A stretch of 64,000 bases of DNA from Paenibacillus mucilaginosus 3016 (GCF_000250655.1 NC_016935.1:4110001-4174000); one strand, 5' to 3'. Counted from the first letter of the stretch, positions 24,667 through 34,890 are shown. Numbers and translations are program-made. The notes: generated by a model from the letters alone, not told the origin.

Positions 24667-26585
24667 CTCCGCTCATCTTCTCCGCCAGATGCTAGATTTA
24701 GTTCGAATTCTTCTACAACCTCCATGCCCACCCGGCGCAACACTTCAAGCCGGAAGGCTGTCGGCCACGCCACCAGCCATTGCGAAACGTTAAACTTATC
24801 TCCCCAGCGAGTGTGTAAGAAGCCCTCGTCCTGGCTGCCCTCTGGGCGCAGCTTGCCCATGAGCGTCAGGCTGCCGTCCGAAATGCCAATCGTCGCATTC
24901 GCCCATGCGGCAATAGCTCGATCGCGCCATATCCTGTTACCCGTGAGTTCGGCCAGCTCAAGCCAGTCCTCGATAAAAACCAATGCGAAGGGATCTATAT
25001 GATGGTGCTGAGTGGATACTGCCGTTCCGCCAAACGTATCATACCCCATGTCTCCCAGTGCGGTTCCTGCATCATACCCGACGGTATGATGCCATTGCCA
25101 CGTGGCCAGATACCAGGCGGCATGCTCCGCCCATTCGAGATACGTCCTCTTGCCGGTGATCTGGAATAGGGCAAGTCCCGCCTTCAGCAAAGGGATAGAG
25201 GATTCCTTATCAACGCAATACGTATCCAGCGCCCCCGCCGTCGTGTAACCGTTTTCGAGCAGTTCCCTTATATAATAGCGGTAGCCAAGCTCGGCCCCAT
25301 GAAGATAGGCTTCGTTACCGGTAAGCTCGTATGCCTTAACCATAGGCGGGATGAGGAAGCAGCCTACCGTACCCTCTGGATCATGCGGCGTCCCGTCGTA
25401 CTTCCATGATTTACCAATCTGACCTTCCGGCGACTGCACAGATAAGGCAAAATCACAAATGCCCAGCGCGGTTTCGCGGTAGATCGGCCGCTCCACTCCG
25501 CATCTCCGGGCCAATTCTTCCGCTTCGAACAGGTTTAACGCAGCCGTGCCGAGGTTGCAGGCGTCCTGCACTTCCCGCTCTGCCGACTCGAATCCTATGA
25601 CATAGTCGTAATGACAATGAATCATCCCGTTCGGCAGCCTTCCGCTGGCTGTCCAGTTGTCCAGAACTGCGAGGCCTCTATGAAGCGAATCCTCATTGCC
25701 GGAATTCAGATAATCGACAAGCATGGAATTGGCCAACGAGGCGTTCTGCCCGCACCAGCCTATTTCATAATGACGTCTTTGTACCCACTTTTCGCCGTCC
25801 CAGTATCTGCCGATTGCGAATCCCCGAAAATCCCCGTCTTCGGCCCATAGGCTATTCTTGGCATACGCCATGCCCAGTTCCCAGATGCGCTCTGGTTCGA
25901 ACCATACCTGAAGCGGATGTTGTTGCATCCGCCAAGCCTCTTCGAGCATCATTCTCCACGCCGTGCGCGGCTCGGTGTAAGCGTTAAGCGCCAGAAACGC
26001 ACGGGCCGTAAACGTCTCGCCCGGCACAAACGTCCTTTCCACTTCGAATGCCTCACTGTAATGGTCACGGTAATAGTAGGTCGCAGGTGTCTCTGCCACC
26101 GGCCAGATCAGCCGATGGATGATGCGTCCTGCAGCCGGCACGAGTGAGCAGGAAAAGCCTTGCATATCCAGGGGAGGCTCACCGAACAAGGCTACGGAGA
26201 TCCCGCCTCCCTCCGAGTAGGTTGCGCCGGCCACTGCCGCCCGATGCCACGCAAATACCCAAGGTTGCCCATCACGCACCAGCCCTTTGGGCTCCAGGCC
26301 ACTGCCCCAACCGTTCCCGTTATAGGTGACGGAAGGAATCATATAATACTCGGGCTCGTAGTCGGTGGCGAAATCCATCGAAAGCTTGCTTGGCGCGGTC
26401 GATTCGCCTCGATAGGTGAACTGCCGCGTCCACTGCAACAGTCCCTCCCGCAACGGTTCGAACGTATCGGTTACGGCAAAGCGTTCGTCCTCGAACGGCA
26501 AAACGTCGCCGATGGTCCTTTCGCCCAATAGGAACCTATAGCCATTGTCATGTTCACGTTGTTTCCAGTTGATCTTGATCGTCAT
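24663..26585 (-). CDS. Putative (alpha/alpha)6-barrel glycosidase-like protein
   Basis: A 640-residue cytoplasmic protein with no signal peptide. An N-terminal beta-rich part (about 1-220) precedes a long helical part. Repeated helix pairs with aromatic/acidic loops (RHYEIGWCGQNASLANSM, MIHCHYDYVIGFESAER, QHHHIDPFALVFIEDW) are typical of six-hairpin glycosidases. The exact CAZy family was not recognised. Its context (GH2, GH29, GH51 stub) suggests a role on hemicellulose side chains. The ATG has a weak upstream GGAGGAATATTG-type site. An ATGA overlap with a truncated GH51-like gene marks a former operon. Confidence 0.6.
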   Translation of the reverse strand: MTIKINWKQREHDNGYRFLLGERTIGDVLPFEDERFAVTDTFEPLREGLLQWTRQFTYRGESTAPSKLSMDFATDYEPEYYMIPSVTYNGNGWGSGLEPKGLVRDGQPWVFAWHRAAVAGATYSEGGGISVALFGEPPLDMQGFSCSLVPAAGRIIHRLIWPVAETPATYYYRDHYSEAFEVERTFVPGETFTARAFLALNAYTEPRTAWRMMLEEAWRMQQHPLQVWFEPERIWELGMAYAKNSLWAEDGDFRGFAIGRYWDGEKWVQRRHYEIGWCGQNASLANSMLVDYLNSGNEDSLHRGLAVLDNWTASGRLPNGMIHCHYDYVIGFESAEREVQDACNLGTAALNLFEAEELARRCGVERPIYRETALGICDFALSVQSPEGQIGKSWKYDGTPHDPEGTVGCFLIPPMVKAYELTGNEAYLHGAELGYRYYIRELLENGYTTAGALDTYCVDKESSIPLLKAGLALFQITGKRTYLEWAEHAAWYLATWQWHHTVGYDAGTALGDMGYDTFGGTAVSTQHHHIDPFALVFIEDWLELAELTGNRIWRDRAIAAWANATIGISDGSLTLMGKLRPEGSQDEGFLHTRWGDKFNVSQWLVAWPTAFRLEVLRRVGMEVVEEFELNLASGGEDERR

Positions 26586-27005
26586 CGCAATATTCCTCCA
26601 ATAAGTATAATCATATGTCCTTGAAATCTTGTTTTACTGCTACTCTTAACACTGCTACGTTGTCCATGCGAAATCTGAAAAGCTCCAACAAGTTGCTTCT
26701 TTTTGTCTTCGATTTGAGCAGCCGTTTCCGATTGTTCATATATACCGCGCAGCATGGAGGTCACAAACCAGTGCCTTGCTTTATGCGGGTTTAGTTTGAT
26801 TCCAGCGTGGTTGGTGATCGTGGTCCAATTCGAATAAAACGCTGAGTAAGTGTATGGAGTACCTCTGTTTGATAAAAACAATGGTTCGCCATCAGGCAAG
26901 TCGTTGAACTTTACTTGTGTGTTTGCGAATTGACGCCGCTCAGAATTCACGTATTTGATCAAGAGCTTTAATGTCTCTGGATTAGCTTTATAGAGTAAAA
27001 GCGTT
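26582..27005 (-). pseudogene. Tyrosine recombinase (phage integrase family) fragment
   Basis: The frame contains EPLFLSNRGTPYTYSAFYSN and the catalytic box HKARHWFVTSMLRG, matching box II (H-x-x-R-H) of tyrosine recombinases. The N-terminal part is absent and the C-terminal active-site Tyr region is replaced by unrelated sequence reading into the next gene. It is a leftover of a mobile element at the junction with the sugar locus. Confidence 0.65.
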
Positions 27006-27086
27006 CTTCAACGAAACAGCCGGAACAAGACTTGCTTGTTCCGGGCTGCCGATCATTCTGAGGCTCCTATTAACATACGGTAAAAC

Positions 27087-30000
27087 TTAATTCTGATAAA
27101 CGCCAAATTCGTTAATGCTCACCCAACCGCCCGTATAATTGCTGGCGCCGGTAACGGTCAATCTCACATATCGCGCTGTAACGGCGGAGAATGTATCCAT
27201 CAGCACAGTGCTGCCCTCGGTATTGGCCGTACGATTCACCACTTGCGTATAATTCGTTCCGTCCATGGATACCTCTATTTTGTATTGATAAGCCCGGTTT
27301 TGGTAAGGTGCAAGCTCTGTTTTGTTGATTAAAGTATTTTGACCCAGATCGATTTGTACCCATTGCGGATAAGTCTCGGCAGACCATTTCGTTCCCGCGC
27401 TGCCGTCGACAATGTTGGATGCTTCGTTACCCGCTTGCTGTGCCGAGAAGGTAATCGGCTTGTTTAAAGCCAGATTTACGCTCTTGAATACTCTGAACTC
27501 GTTAATGCTTGCCCAGCCGCCCGTATAATTGCTGGCGCCGGTAACGGTCAATCTCACGTATCGCGCGGTAATGGTGTTAAATCTGTCCGTCAACAGAGAG
27601 CCGCCTGCGGTATTGGCCGTTCGATCCACAACCTGCGTATAATTCGTTCCGTCCGTGGATACCTCTACTTTGTATTGATATGCCCGGTCAAAATAAGGCA
27701 CAAGCTCAGTTTTATCGATCGAATAATTTTGACCCAGATCGATTTGTGCCCATTGCGGATAGGTTTGCGCGGACCACTTGGCGGTCGTTGTACCGTCAAC
27801 AATGTTCGATGCCTCGCTGCCCACTTCTTGCGCCGAGAAGGTAACCGGCTTATTGAATGCGATATTACCGCCTGCTGTAGCGGGTGCGCTAGACGTATCT
27901 ACCTTGAAGCTGATCGTTCTTGTATAATCTCCAGCCGCGACGTTCTTCTCCCCTTGAGGCCCAGTGTCTGCCGCTGTACTTAACTTGTTGCCGATTGCCG
28001 AAATGCCGTCCAGGAAGGAAATGTCGCCCACTGGCATCACTGCTGTTGCTGATACGGGGTTGTTTCCGAAGAATGGATTAAACAGCCGCAGGAACAAATT
28101 CTCGTCTTTGCTCGAGAAAGTGATATTTCCTTCGGCGGTCTTTAATACCGCCCAGTACGTATCGCTGTAATACCCGTTAAATTCAGGATATTGGAAAGGT
28201 ATAGTTTGATCCATGTACGTCTTATTCCATACACTCAGCTTCGGACCTCTCATCCGATTCTTGTAAACACGGAACGGTCCTTTACCCAGCCATTTGACTT
28301 CCTGCACCTTGTTCTCAGGGTAGCTGAAGCTGACTCCCATCGTATCGTAGCTGCCGTTCAAGTTGTATTTATACTCCAGGTCGACCCAGCCTGACGGATA
28401 AACCGTCCACTTGGCGTAGTTCATGTTGCCCGTATAATTAACGGTTACGACGATATTGCTGCCGCTGGCAGCTGCGCTGATGCTGCTGAAGGTCTGCGTG
28501 CCTGCGGTAAGAATCGGTCCTTTATTGAAGGAGAACGGCTTGCCATTCTGCGAGATACTGGTCAGGTTGCCTGTTGACTTGCTGAACTTGAGGACGGTCT
28601 GACCCGCCGTAACGACGACCTCATTGGCGTCTTGCGTCGTCGTAACCGTCCCTGTACCCGCCGTTACCAACTGGCTGTGCAGCGCAGCCGCACTCTTGAT
28701 CATCCAGGTCCAGGAAGTAATCTCCTTACCTGCTGAATCTTTCACAATGACGCGCAGAGCGTCGTGATTTTGCCAATTGGTCGGTAAGTTCAGATTCAAC
28801 TGGCCGCTGGTTCTGGCCGGTATATTGGGACTTGCCGGCGTTCCGCTTGCCACCGTGTCAAATCCGGTTACGCCTGAGGAAACCGTCTTGAAATTAATAA
28901 GCTGCCATTCGTAATTTAGTTGATTCAAGTTGGTGTAATCATAGGCATTCGTAATTCCCACGCTGCCGCTGAAATTGGTCGGGAACGTGTTCTCATAGTA
29001 GGACAGATTCGTCAATTGAACCGGAGACCAAATATCCTTGATCGTATAAAAGCTTCCGCTTTTTTGCCGATATGGTCCTACAATACCGTCCGGCGCATTG
29101 CTGCCCGCGACGTCAATCGTGCCGTCCTGTCTTTTGATCCCTTCATCCATAAGCGCCCATATAATTCCGCCTGCCGCTTTCGGCTTAGTTACGTCGCCCA
29201 TGTATTTCCAGTAATCATCCAAGCCCGCGCCTGCCCCGCCGTCATACAACGCATGCAAAAACTCGGTTGGCATGAATACGTTAGTGGAGGTTCCCTCGAT
29301 TTTATTCTTCGTGCTGTCGAAGAATTCATAGTGATCCGAGTCTATCCCGTCATTCACGGCCCAAGGATGAAGCAGCGGACGCTGCTGCGGATCGAGTTGT
29401 TTAAACAACGGATCAAGAGCCGTATTCCATCCGCCTTCATTCCCGTTGGCCCAGAAAATAATGCTTGGATGATTCACATCGCGTTTCACCATTTCATTGG
29501 TAAGGATCGTGCCCACGGTCGTATCGTAAGACTTTTGCCAGCCGGCCAGTTCATTGACCACATACATGCCCATTTCATCCGCCAAGTGAAGGAAGCTTTG
29601 ATCCGGCGGATAATGCGACATACGAACGGTATTCATATTCATCTCTTTCATTAATTCAATATCCGCGCGATCGATTGCAGGACTGATCGTTCGGCCGGAA
29701 TCCGGATGGAAAGCATGACGGTTAGCACCCTTGAAAATAATCTTTTTGCCGTTAATGTAAATCCCATCGTTCGACCTTACTTCAATCGTTCTGAAGCCAA
29801 ACCGTTCGGCAGTCTTATGCACGACCGTACCCGAATTTTCCAGTGTGACTTCCACTCTGTAAAGGTTGGGTGTCTCAGCCGTCCACAAATTGGGGTTCAA
29901 AATTGTCGTATTCAACGTTGTTTTGGTTGCTCCCGCACTGATGGATGCCGTCATCGGCGAACCTACCGCAACGCCGTCCAACGTCTTGATTTGAGCCTTG

Positions 30001-30680
30001 ATCGTATTGGTGGACGTGATGCCTTGCGTATGAACATCGACCTTAAAGCTGCCGTTGGCTTTTCCATCCACAGCGATTCTGTCAATGTACTGTTGAGGCC
30101 TCGCTTCCAAATAAACAGGTCTGTAAATACCGCCGAACTGCCAATAATCAGCTTCCCGTTCCGCAGCATTGACGCTGGCGTTCGAAGAATATTTGGCAAC
30201 CGATACCTCAAGCAAATTATTGCCTGTCAAGTTAACCTTGTCTGTGATATCATACTTGAATTGATAGAAGGAGCCTTTATGCGTAGGTCCTGCCGATACT
30301 CCGTTGATCTTAACCGAGGTGTCCGTCATGGAGCCTTCAAAAACGATAAATATCCTACTCCCGTTCCAATCCGCAGGCATTGTAAAATTCTTCTTATAAC
30401 TTCCGACCTCATTAGCAGTACTCCACCCGTAGGACAGCACGCCGAAACCATGCGACTCCCACACGGAAGGCACGGGTAGGGTTGTCCAGCCCTCGCTGCT
30501 CCTATCACCGGCGGAAACCATGAAGTCCCAGTTCACCGTGTTATCCACGTCCGTGCCGGATAAATACTGAACCTGTGTTTCGACACCCGCGGCTTTAGCC
30601 GGCGCCGGCATCATCGCAATTGCAGAAAAACCGAGCACAAACGACAGGAAACACAACAATGATGCTTTTATTGCTTTCAA
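27087..30680 (-). CDS. Secreted GH2 beta-galactosidase-like enzyme with two discoidin (CBM32-like) domains
   Basis: A 1197-residue exported enzyme. The Sec signal ends around AKA-A at residue 31. The GH2 sugar-binding and Ig-like domains occupy about 40-310, followed by the TIM barrel with GANRHAFHPDSG, proton donor Glu in WANGNEGG (about residue 413), and a probable nucleophile Glu in PTEFLHALYDG. Later beta-sandwich domains precede two tandem F5/8 type C domains (about 935-1065 and 1066-1197), over 75% identical to each other. The start is TTG at 30680 with AAGGAGG 8 bases upstream. A cre-like site lies just upstream. It probably releases terminal galactose from polymer or oligomer outside the cell. 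Confidence 0.87.
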   Translation of the reverse strand: MKAIKASLLCFLSFVLGFSAIAMMPAPAKAAGVETQVQYLSGTDVDNTVNWDFMVSAGDRSSEGWTTLPVPSVWESHGFGVLSYGWSTANEVGSYKKNFTMPADWNGSRIFIVFEGSMTDTSVKINGVSAGPTHKGSFYQFKYDITDKVNLTGNNLLEVSVAKYSSNASVNAAEREADYWQFGGIYRPVYLEARPQQYIDRIAVDGKANGSFKVDVHTQGITSTNTIKAQIKTLDGVAVGSPMTASISAGATKTTLNTTILNPNLWTAETPNLYRVEVTLENSGTVVHKTAERFGFRTIEVRSNDGIYINGKKIIFKGANRHAFHPDSGRTISPAIDRADIELMKEMNMNTVRMSHYPPDQSFLHLADEMGMYVVNELAGWQKSYDTTVGTILTNEMVKRDVNHPSIIFWANGNEGGWNTALDPLFKQLDPQQRPLLHPWAVNDGIDSDHYEFFDSTKNKIEGTSTNVFMPTEFLHALYDGGAGAGLDDYWKYMGDVTKPKAAGGIIWALMDEGIKRQDGTIDVAGSNAPDGIVGPYRQKSGSFYTIKDIWSPVQLTNLSYYENTFPTNFSGSVGITNAYDYTNLNQLNYEWQLINFKTVSSGVTGFDTVASGTPASPNIPARTSGQLNLNLPTNWQNHDALRVIVKDSAGKEITSWTWMIKSAAALHSQLVTAGTGTVTTTQDANEVVVTAGQTVLKFSKSTGNLTSISQNGKPFSFNKGPILTAGTQTFSSISAAASGSNIVVTVNYTGNMNYAKWTVYPSGWVDLEYKYNLNGSYDTMGVSFSYPENKVQEVKWLGKGPFRVYKNRMRGPKLSVWNKTYMDQTIPFQYPEFNGYYSDTYWAVLKTAEGNITFSSKDENLFLRLFNPFFGNNPVSATAVMPVGDISFLDGISAIGNKLSTAADTGPQGEKNVAAGDYTRTISFKVDTSSAPATAGGNIAFNKPVTFSAQEVGSEASNIVDGTTTAKWSAQTYPQWAQIDLGQNYSIDKTELVPYFDRAYQYKVEVSTDGTNYTQVVDRTANTAGGSLLTDRFNTITARYVRLTVTGASNYTGGWASINEFRVFKSVNLALNKPITFSAQQAGNEASNIVDGSAGTKWSAETYPQWVQIDLGQNTLINKTELAPYQNRAYQYKIEVSMDGTNYTQVVNRTANTEGSTVLMDTFSAVTARYVRLTVTGASNYTGGWVSINEFGVYQN
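27100..27860 (-). repeat. Tandem duplication of the discoidin-domain coding sequence
   Basis: Two ~375-base direct repeats (about 27100-27470 and 27484-27860) share long identical stretches such as TATAATTGCTGGCGCCGGTA (27129-27148 and 27528-27547 regions) and encode the paired C-terminal discoidin domains. They indicate a recent internal domain duplication. Confidence 0.8.
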
Positions 30681-30733
30681 TACGCTAGCCTCCTTGAAAA
30701 ATGTGTAGTTAAATCAGTTGCAGTATTACTATA

Positions 30734-30748
30734 ATGAAAACGAATTCA
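30734..30748 (-). promoter_or_regulatory. CcpA cre site before the secreted GH2 gene
   Basis: ATGAAAACGAATTCA matches the cre consensus WTGNAANCGNWNNCW at all 15 positions. It lies about 55-70 bases upstream of the TTG start, a place where CcpA would repress. About 400 bases between this gene and the divergent GH29 gene hold no other gene that I can see. Confidence 0.65.
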
Positions 30749-31156
30749 AGCTTGTAGGGGGGGATTTTGATATTTTTTTGTGTTTTCTTCATTCGTTTGC
30801 AGATGCCCCTTTCTATACTCGCTAGGTTGCTGATGCGACAGATCCCCAGCTGTAAAAGACAGTTGTAACCATCACGGCCATAGCTAACAAGAAGCATCGG
30901 ATTGAATTTCCGTGTAAGCGGATACAAATTACCTCCGCCTGAATGAATTTGAGCTTGCTCATTACAAGAGTTTCAACGGCATTGTCGGTTCGATCTCAAT
31001 CCCCCCCTTCCTTCATGAATCTCTTCTGTCAACCATGAGGAGTCGTGCAACCAGATTATATAGTATGAAGCACCTGCCCATTACCCCTTAAATTGTCACA
31101 GAATTCATACCAAAATATTGAAAAGGCTTACATTTCTGCGCACAACGAATTTCGAT

Positions 31157-32671
31157 ATGATATTAAATTCATTTTTTGCTAAAACGCATATCGCCAAAGG
31201 TCCTTTCGAACCCACATTTGAATCGCTCGGGAAATTCGAGTGTCCGGAATGGTTTCGTGACGCGAAGCTAGGAATATGGTCGCACTGGGGCGCGCAATCT
31301 GTGCCGATGTACGGGGATTGGTACGCCCGGAACATGTATGTGGAAGGTTCCGAGCAATACCGGTACCATATTCGCCATTACGGACATCCGTCGACATTCG
31401 GCTACAAAGATATCGTTCAGCTGTGGAAAGCGGAACATTTCGATCCGTACTCACTGATGGACCTATACGTAGCTGCCGGCGCCAAGTATTTCGTCGCGCA
31501 GGCGATGCATCACGACAACTTCTTCAACTACGACTCAAAACTCCACCGTTTCAATTCAGTCAACATGGGACCGAAAAAAGATATCCTAGCGCTATGGAAA
31601 GCCGCCGCTTCCCGCCGGGGACTTCCTTTCGGTTTGAGCGAGCATCTGGGAGCGACGTTCAGCTGGTTTAAATTCAATAAAGGACTGGACAAGGAAGGTC
31701 CTTATGCGGGCGTCCATTATGACGGTAACTCCCCGGAGTACGAGGATTTATATTTGCCGAACCGCGAGCATTACGATCCGGACAATCTGTCGTCCGAGCC
31801 AAGGCCTTGGTATACTGATAATCCTTGGTGGCATCAGCGCTGGCTCGACGTGATGAAGGAAATCATTGATTTCTACCAGCCGGATCTGCTGTACTCCGAC
31901 GGCGGGCTGCCGTTCGCAAGCGCTTGGGATCAACGAGACGCTCCCTTGGACGACCCCTTGTTCACGGCCGGACTGCGAGCGGTTGCACACCTTTACAATA
32001 CCAGCGCAGCGGCCAACGGCGGGGTGAATCGCGCCATTTTTAATCAAAAAGACCGCAGGCAGGACGTGTATCGCATAGGAATCCTCGACATTGAGCGCAG
32101 CCAGTCGCCTGACATCAGACTTGACCCTTGGCAGACCGATACATGTGTCGGGGATTGGTTCTACAATGTGAGAACCGAATACAAAAAACCGGGGCATGTC
32201 ATCGAAATTCTTGTCGATATTATAGCCAAGAACGGCAACCTGCTCCTCAATATTCCGCAGAAGCCGGACGGTACGATTGATGACGAATGCACGTATATCT
32301 TGCAAGAGATGGCGAAATGGATCCGGGTTTGTGAGGAGGGCGTATACGGCACTCGGCCATTCCGCGTATCGGGCGAAGGGCTCTCCCGCGTAGTCATCGA
32401 CCATTTTACGGAGGATCGGGTGGATTGGAACGCTGGCGACTTCCGTTTCACGCAAAAAGGGAATACGCTGTACGCCTTCCAGATGCGGTGGCCGGAGGAT
32501 CATCGCGCCGTGATTCGTACGTTGACGCCAGCAGACCAAGTGAAGTCCGTCCGGTTGCTTGGAGTGGGTGAAGTTCCGTTCGAACAGTCGTACGGCGCTC
32601 TGATCGTATCGCTGCCGGACAGACGTCCTACGCCATACGTGAACTGCTTAGCGATCGAACTACATGCTTAA
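31157..32671 (+). CDS. GH29 alpha-L-fucosidase
   Basis: About 504 residues, no signal peptide, so probably cytoplasmic. The family signature is clear: WFRDAKLGIWSHWGAQSVP near the N-terminus, AKYFVAQAMHHDNF, the nucleophile Asp in PDLLYSDGG, and IAKNGNLLLNIPQ PDG further on. The C-terminal ~100 residues form the usual beta-sandwich. It would remove L-fucose from xyloglucan side chains. The start is uncertain: ATG 31157 or TTG 31118, neither with a good ribosome binding site. It is the only plus-strand gene in the sugar locus and ends in a strong terminator. Confidence 0.85.
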   Translation: MILNSFFAKTHIAKGPFEPTFESLGKFECPEWFRDAKLGIWSHWGAQSVPMYGDWYARNMYVEGSEQYRYHIRHYGHPSTFGYKDIVQLWKAEHFDPYSLMDLYVAAGAKYFVAQAMHHDNFFNYDSKLHRFNSVNMGPKKDILALWKAAASRRGLPFGLSEHLGATFSWFKFNKGLDKEGPYAGVHYDGNSPEYEDLYLPNREHYDPDNLSSEPRPWYTDNPWWHQRWLDVMKEIIDFYQPDLLYSDGGLPFASAWDQRDAPLDDPLFTAGLRAVAHLYNTSAAANGGVNRAIFNQKDRRQDVYRIGILDIERSQSPDIRLDPWQTDTCVGDWFYNVRTEYKKPGHVIEILVDIIAKNGNLLLNIPQKPDGTIDDECTYILQEMAKWIRVCEEGVYGTRPFRVSGEGLSRVVIDHFTEDRVDWNAGDFRFTQKGNTLYAFQMRWPEDHRAVIRTLTPADQVKSVRLLGVGEVPFEQSYGALIVSLPDRRPTPYVNCLAIELHA

Positions 32672-32686
32672 TCCCAAGCCAAATAG

Positions 32687-32728
32687 CGAAGCCGGCTGAC
32701 GTTCCCCCGTAGCCGGCTTCGTTGTTTA
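32687..32728 (+). terminator. Intrinsic terminator of the GH29 gene
   Basis: The arms CGAAGCCGGCT (32687-32697) and AGCCGGCTTCG (32711-32721) form a perfect 11-bp stem, followed by TTGTTT. Confidence 0.85.
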
Positions 32729-32785
32729 CTATAAGAGGATGCATTCCGATTATGGTTAGGTAAATATAAGCTACGCGATGAGAAA

Positions 32786-34489
32786 TTACTCCTGTTCAGA
32801 GCGCAGTTGTCCTGCATAATATTTCTTTACCACGGCATAAGCCAACTTGGGTCGGCGGTACCGGTCGACGATTCCCTTGCTGTTCTGCGTTCCGGCGCGG
32901 GTCAGCAGCCATCCCGTCCCTTCCGTTACCTTGCAATCGCAAAATTGCCAGATCAGCATGCCGGACAAGAATGGGACGGACGTATAAGCTTCCAGATTGC
33001 GCTCGATGATATCGGCATGGCGCTCCTCCGTTCCTTTCACCCGGCTCGGATCGCGATAGCCATAATAGCCGTCGGCCCCGAATTCGCTCATGATCATCGG
33101 CTTCTCCAGACCGCCGGCTTCGTCCGCCCACCGCCTCGCCTCCTTGACAAGCTCCAGCGGATCCTCCTCTTCGTACCAGAGCGGATACAAGTTGAACGAG
33201 ACGATATCCGCAAGATCGAAGCAAAGCTCGCGATCGCGGTGATGCGAAGCAAAGCTTAGCGGCCTTGACGAATCCATCGTTCGGATTTGCTCGAGCTGCG
33301 TCCGATATATCTCCCGGCCTTCCGGCGTATCGCTCGCGCATTCGTTCAGAATTGCCCAAATGATGATGCTTGGATGATTGAAATGAGTCTCTACCATCTC
33401 CCGGTTGCAATCCTCGCATTGCTTGGCGAACAGCGGATGCTTCATTTGCTCCAGACTAAGGCCGCGCGCATGATTTTCTTCCCATACAAACATGCCTCGC
33501 TCATCGCACAAATCAAGAAACCGTTCGTCGTTCGGATAGTGGCTGGTCCGTACGGTATTGGCGCCCATGTCCAGCATCAACTCGATGTCGTGCACCATAA
33601 GCGGATAAGGAATGGCGGCTCCTGCCAGCGCATGATCCTCGTGCCGGTTGAAGCCCTTCAGCACAACGTCCTCGCCGTTTACCTGGATGCGCCCGTTCTT
33701 CGTCGACACCGTTCGAAAGCCGACCCGCTCAATCAAATCGTCCATGGGGGCTTCCTGCCCCTCTACATACAGACTCGCCTTCAGCAGATAAAGCGTTGGA
33801 TCACTTGCCGACCAAGGAGTAATGCCAGGAAACGGCTCCGTAATCGATAGCTCGACGGTTTCACCCGGCATCACGCTCGCCTCACCTGCATCAATGTCCC
33901 GGCCCGCCAGACTGAGCTGCAGCCGTGCGCGGCAAGCCCGTTGCCCGATATTCCGTACATAGAGCCGAATCGTCCCCTGCCAGCCTTCGGCTGTACAAAT
34001 CGGCGTAAACGCGATTCGTTCGATGAATAATTCATCCAGCAGCTCAATGGCCGAAGGTCGGATTAAGCCCCCGTAGGTATAATAATCGTTCGGAACATGG
34101 AGCGCGGACGATTCGCCGAACGAATTGTCCACGATCACGGCAACTTCATGCATTCCCGGTTCGACATCCGGAATGACGAGAGCAAACGGCGTGTACGCAT
34201 TATAATGGCGTCCTGCCGGTATACCGTCAAAAAAAATATCAGCTGTATGGCTCACACCTTTGAAAACAAGCCGGATTGCGCCTTTCCGCGATATTTCTAC
34301 CATTCGCCGGTATACGGCTTTGCCCCGATAGGTTGAAAACTGCGGATGCATCTCCCAGCACCCGGGTACGGGCATTCGGTATTCGTAGCGGGACGGCAAC
34401 CCGTCCTTTCCGTTAGTCGGTTGGAAATCCCAATCGCCTTCCAACTCTTGCACGTCGCGTATTTCATTCGTTCTAAACAATCGCAGCAA
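32786..34489 (-). CDS. GH2 family glycoside hydrolase (beta-glucuronidase/galactosidase-like)
   Basis: A 567-residue cytoplasmic GH2 enzyme, about the length of beta-glucuronidases. The N-terminal jelly roll runs to about residue 160, then an Ig-like domain, then the barrel with GFNRHEDHALAG, the proton donor Glu in WAILNECASD, and the nucleophile Glu in MIMSEFGADG. The start is TTG at 34489, with GGAGG seven bases upstream. No signal peptide, so it acts on imported oligosaccharides. Glucuronidase, galactosidase or arabinosidase activity cannot be separated by eye. Confidence 0.85.
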   Translation of the reverse strand: MLRLFRTNEIRDVQELEGDWDFQPTNGKDGLPSRYEYRMPVPGCWEMHPQFSTYRGKAVYRRMVEISRKGAIRLVFKGVSHTADIFFDGIPAGRHYNAYTPFALVIPDVEPGMHEVAVIVDNSFGESSALHVPNDYYTYGGLIRPSAIELLDELFIERIAFTPICTAEGWQGTIRLYVRNIGQRACRARLQLSLAGRDIDAGEASVMPGETVELSITEPFPGITPWSASDPTLYLLKASLYVEGQEAPMDDLIERVGFRTVSTKNGRIQVNGEDVVLKGFNRHEDHALAGAAIPYPLMVHDIELMLDMGANTVRTSHYPNDERFLDLCDERGMFVWEENHARGLSLEQMKHPLFAKQCEDCNREMVETHFNHPSIIIWAILNECASDTPEGREIYRTQLEQIRTMDSSRPLSFASHHRDRELCFDLADIVSFNLYPLWYEEEDPLELVKEARRWADEAGGLEKPMIMSEFGADGYYGYRDPSRVKGTEERHADIIERNLEAYTSVPFLSGMLIWQFCDCKVTEGTGWLLTRAGTQNSKGIVDRYRRPKLAYAVVKKYYAGQLRSEQE

Positions 34490-34751
34490 CGTTTTCCCTC
34501 CAAACTCTTCATATAATTCGATGATTGCTCTTATATTCCATTACTTTCACATCAAATTATAGAGTACGGTTACATTGTGAACCATGATTTTCAGGTCATG
34601 GATTAGCATGATTTAGCCTCTAGGACTCGCGCCTGTAGCCAAGAGACTTTCAGGCTTACATTCGCTTTTACAACAACAATCGATTGCAAGCAAAATTAAA
34701 CGGCCTTAGTCCGATAGATGACCGGATCAAGGCCGCCGAAATAACATTGAT

Positions 34752-34890
34752 TCATTCATAGTTATTTATGGATTGTTGAAAGAACTCTTGTTCTCTCCAT
34801 CGTGAGGGAGTCATATTAAAGTGTTTTTTTAACGTTGATATTCTCGTAAAGCCTCTTGCGAACGGAGATATTGCCATATCCTTTATAAAT
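34752..34890 (-). pseudogene. AraC-family regulator 3' remnant
   Basis: About 45 C-terminal residues, including TRISTLKKHFNMTPSRWRE, match the second helix-turn-helix of AraC/XylS regulators. Upstream the frame runs into a GC-rich terminator-like segment, so the rest of the gene is missing. It ends just before 34752. Confidence 0.5.

Noticed and set aside
26144-26531. Plus-strand frames inside the glycosidase-like gene
   Set aside because: They lie opposite a long, well-structured coding frame and have no supporting signals.
32687-32728. GACGTTCCCCCGTAG inside the GH29 terminator, similar to the cassette dyad
   Set aside because: It is the loop and inner stem of an ordinary terminator on the plus strand, lacks the linker and CTAWCG arms, and lies far from the array.
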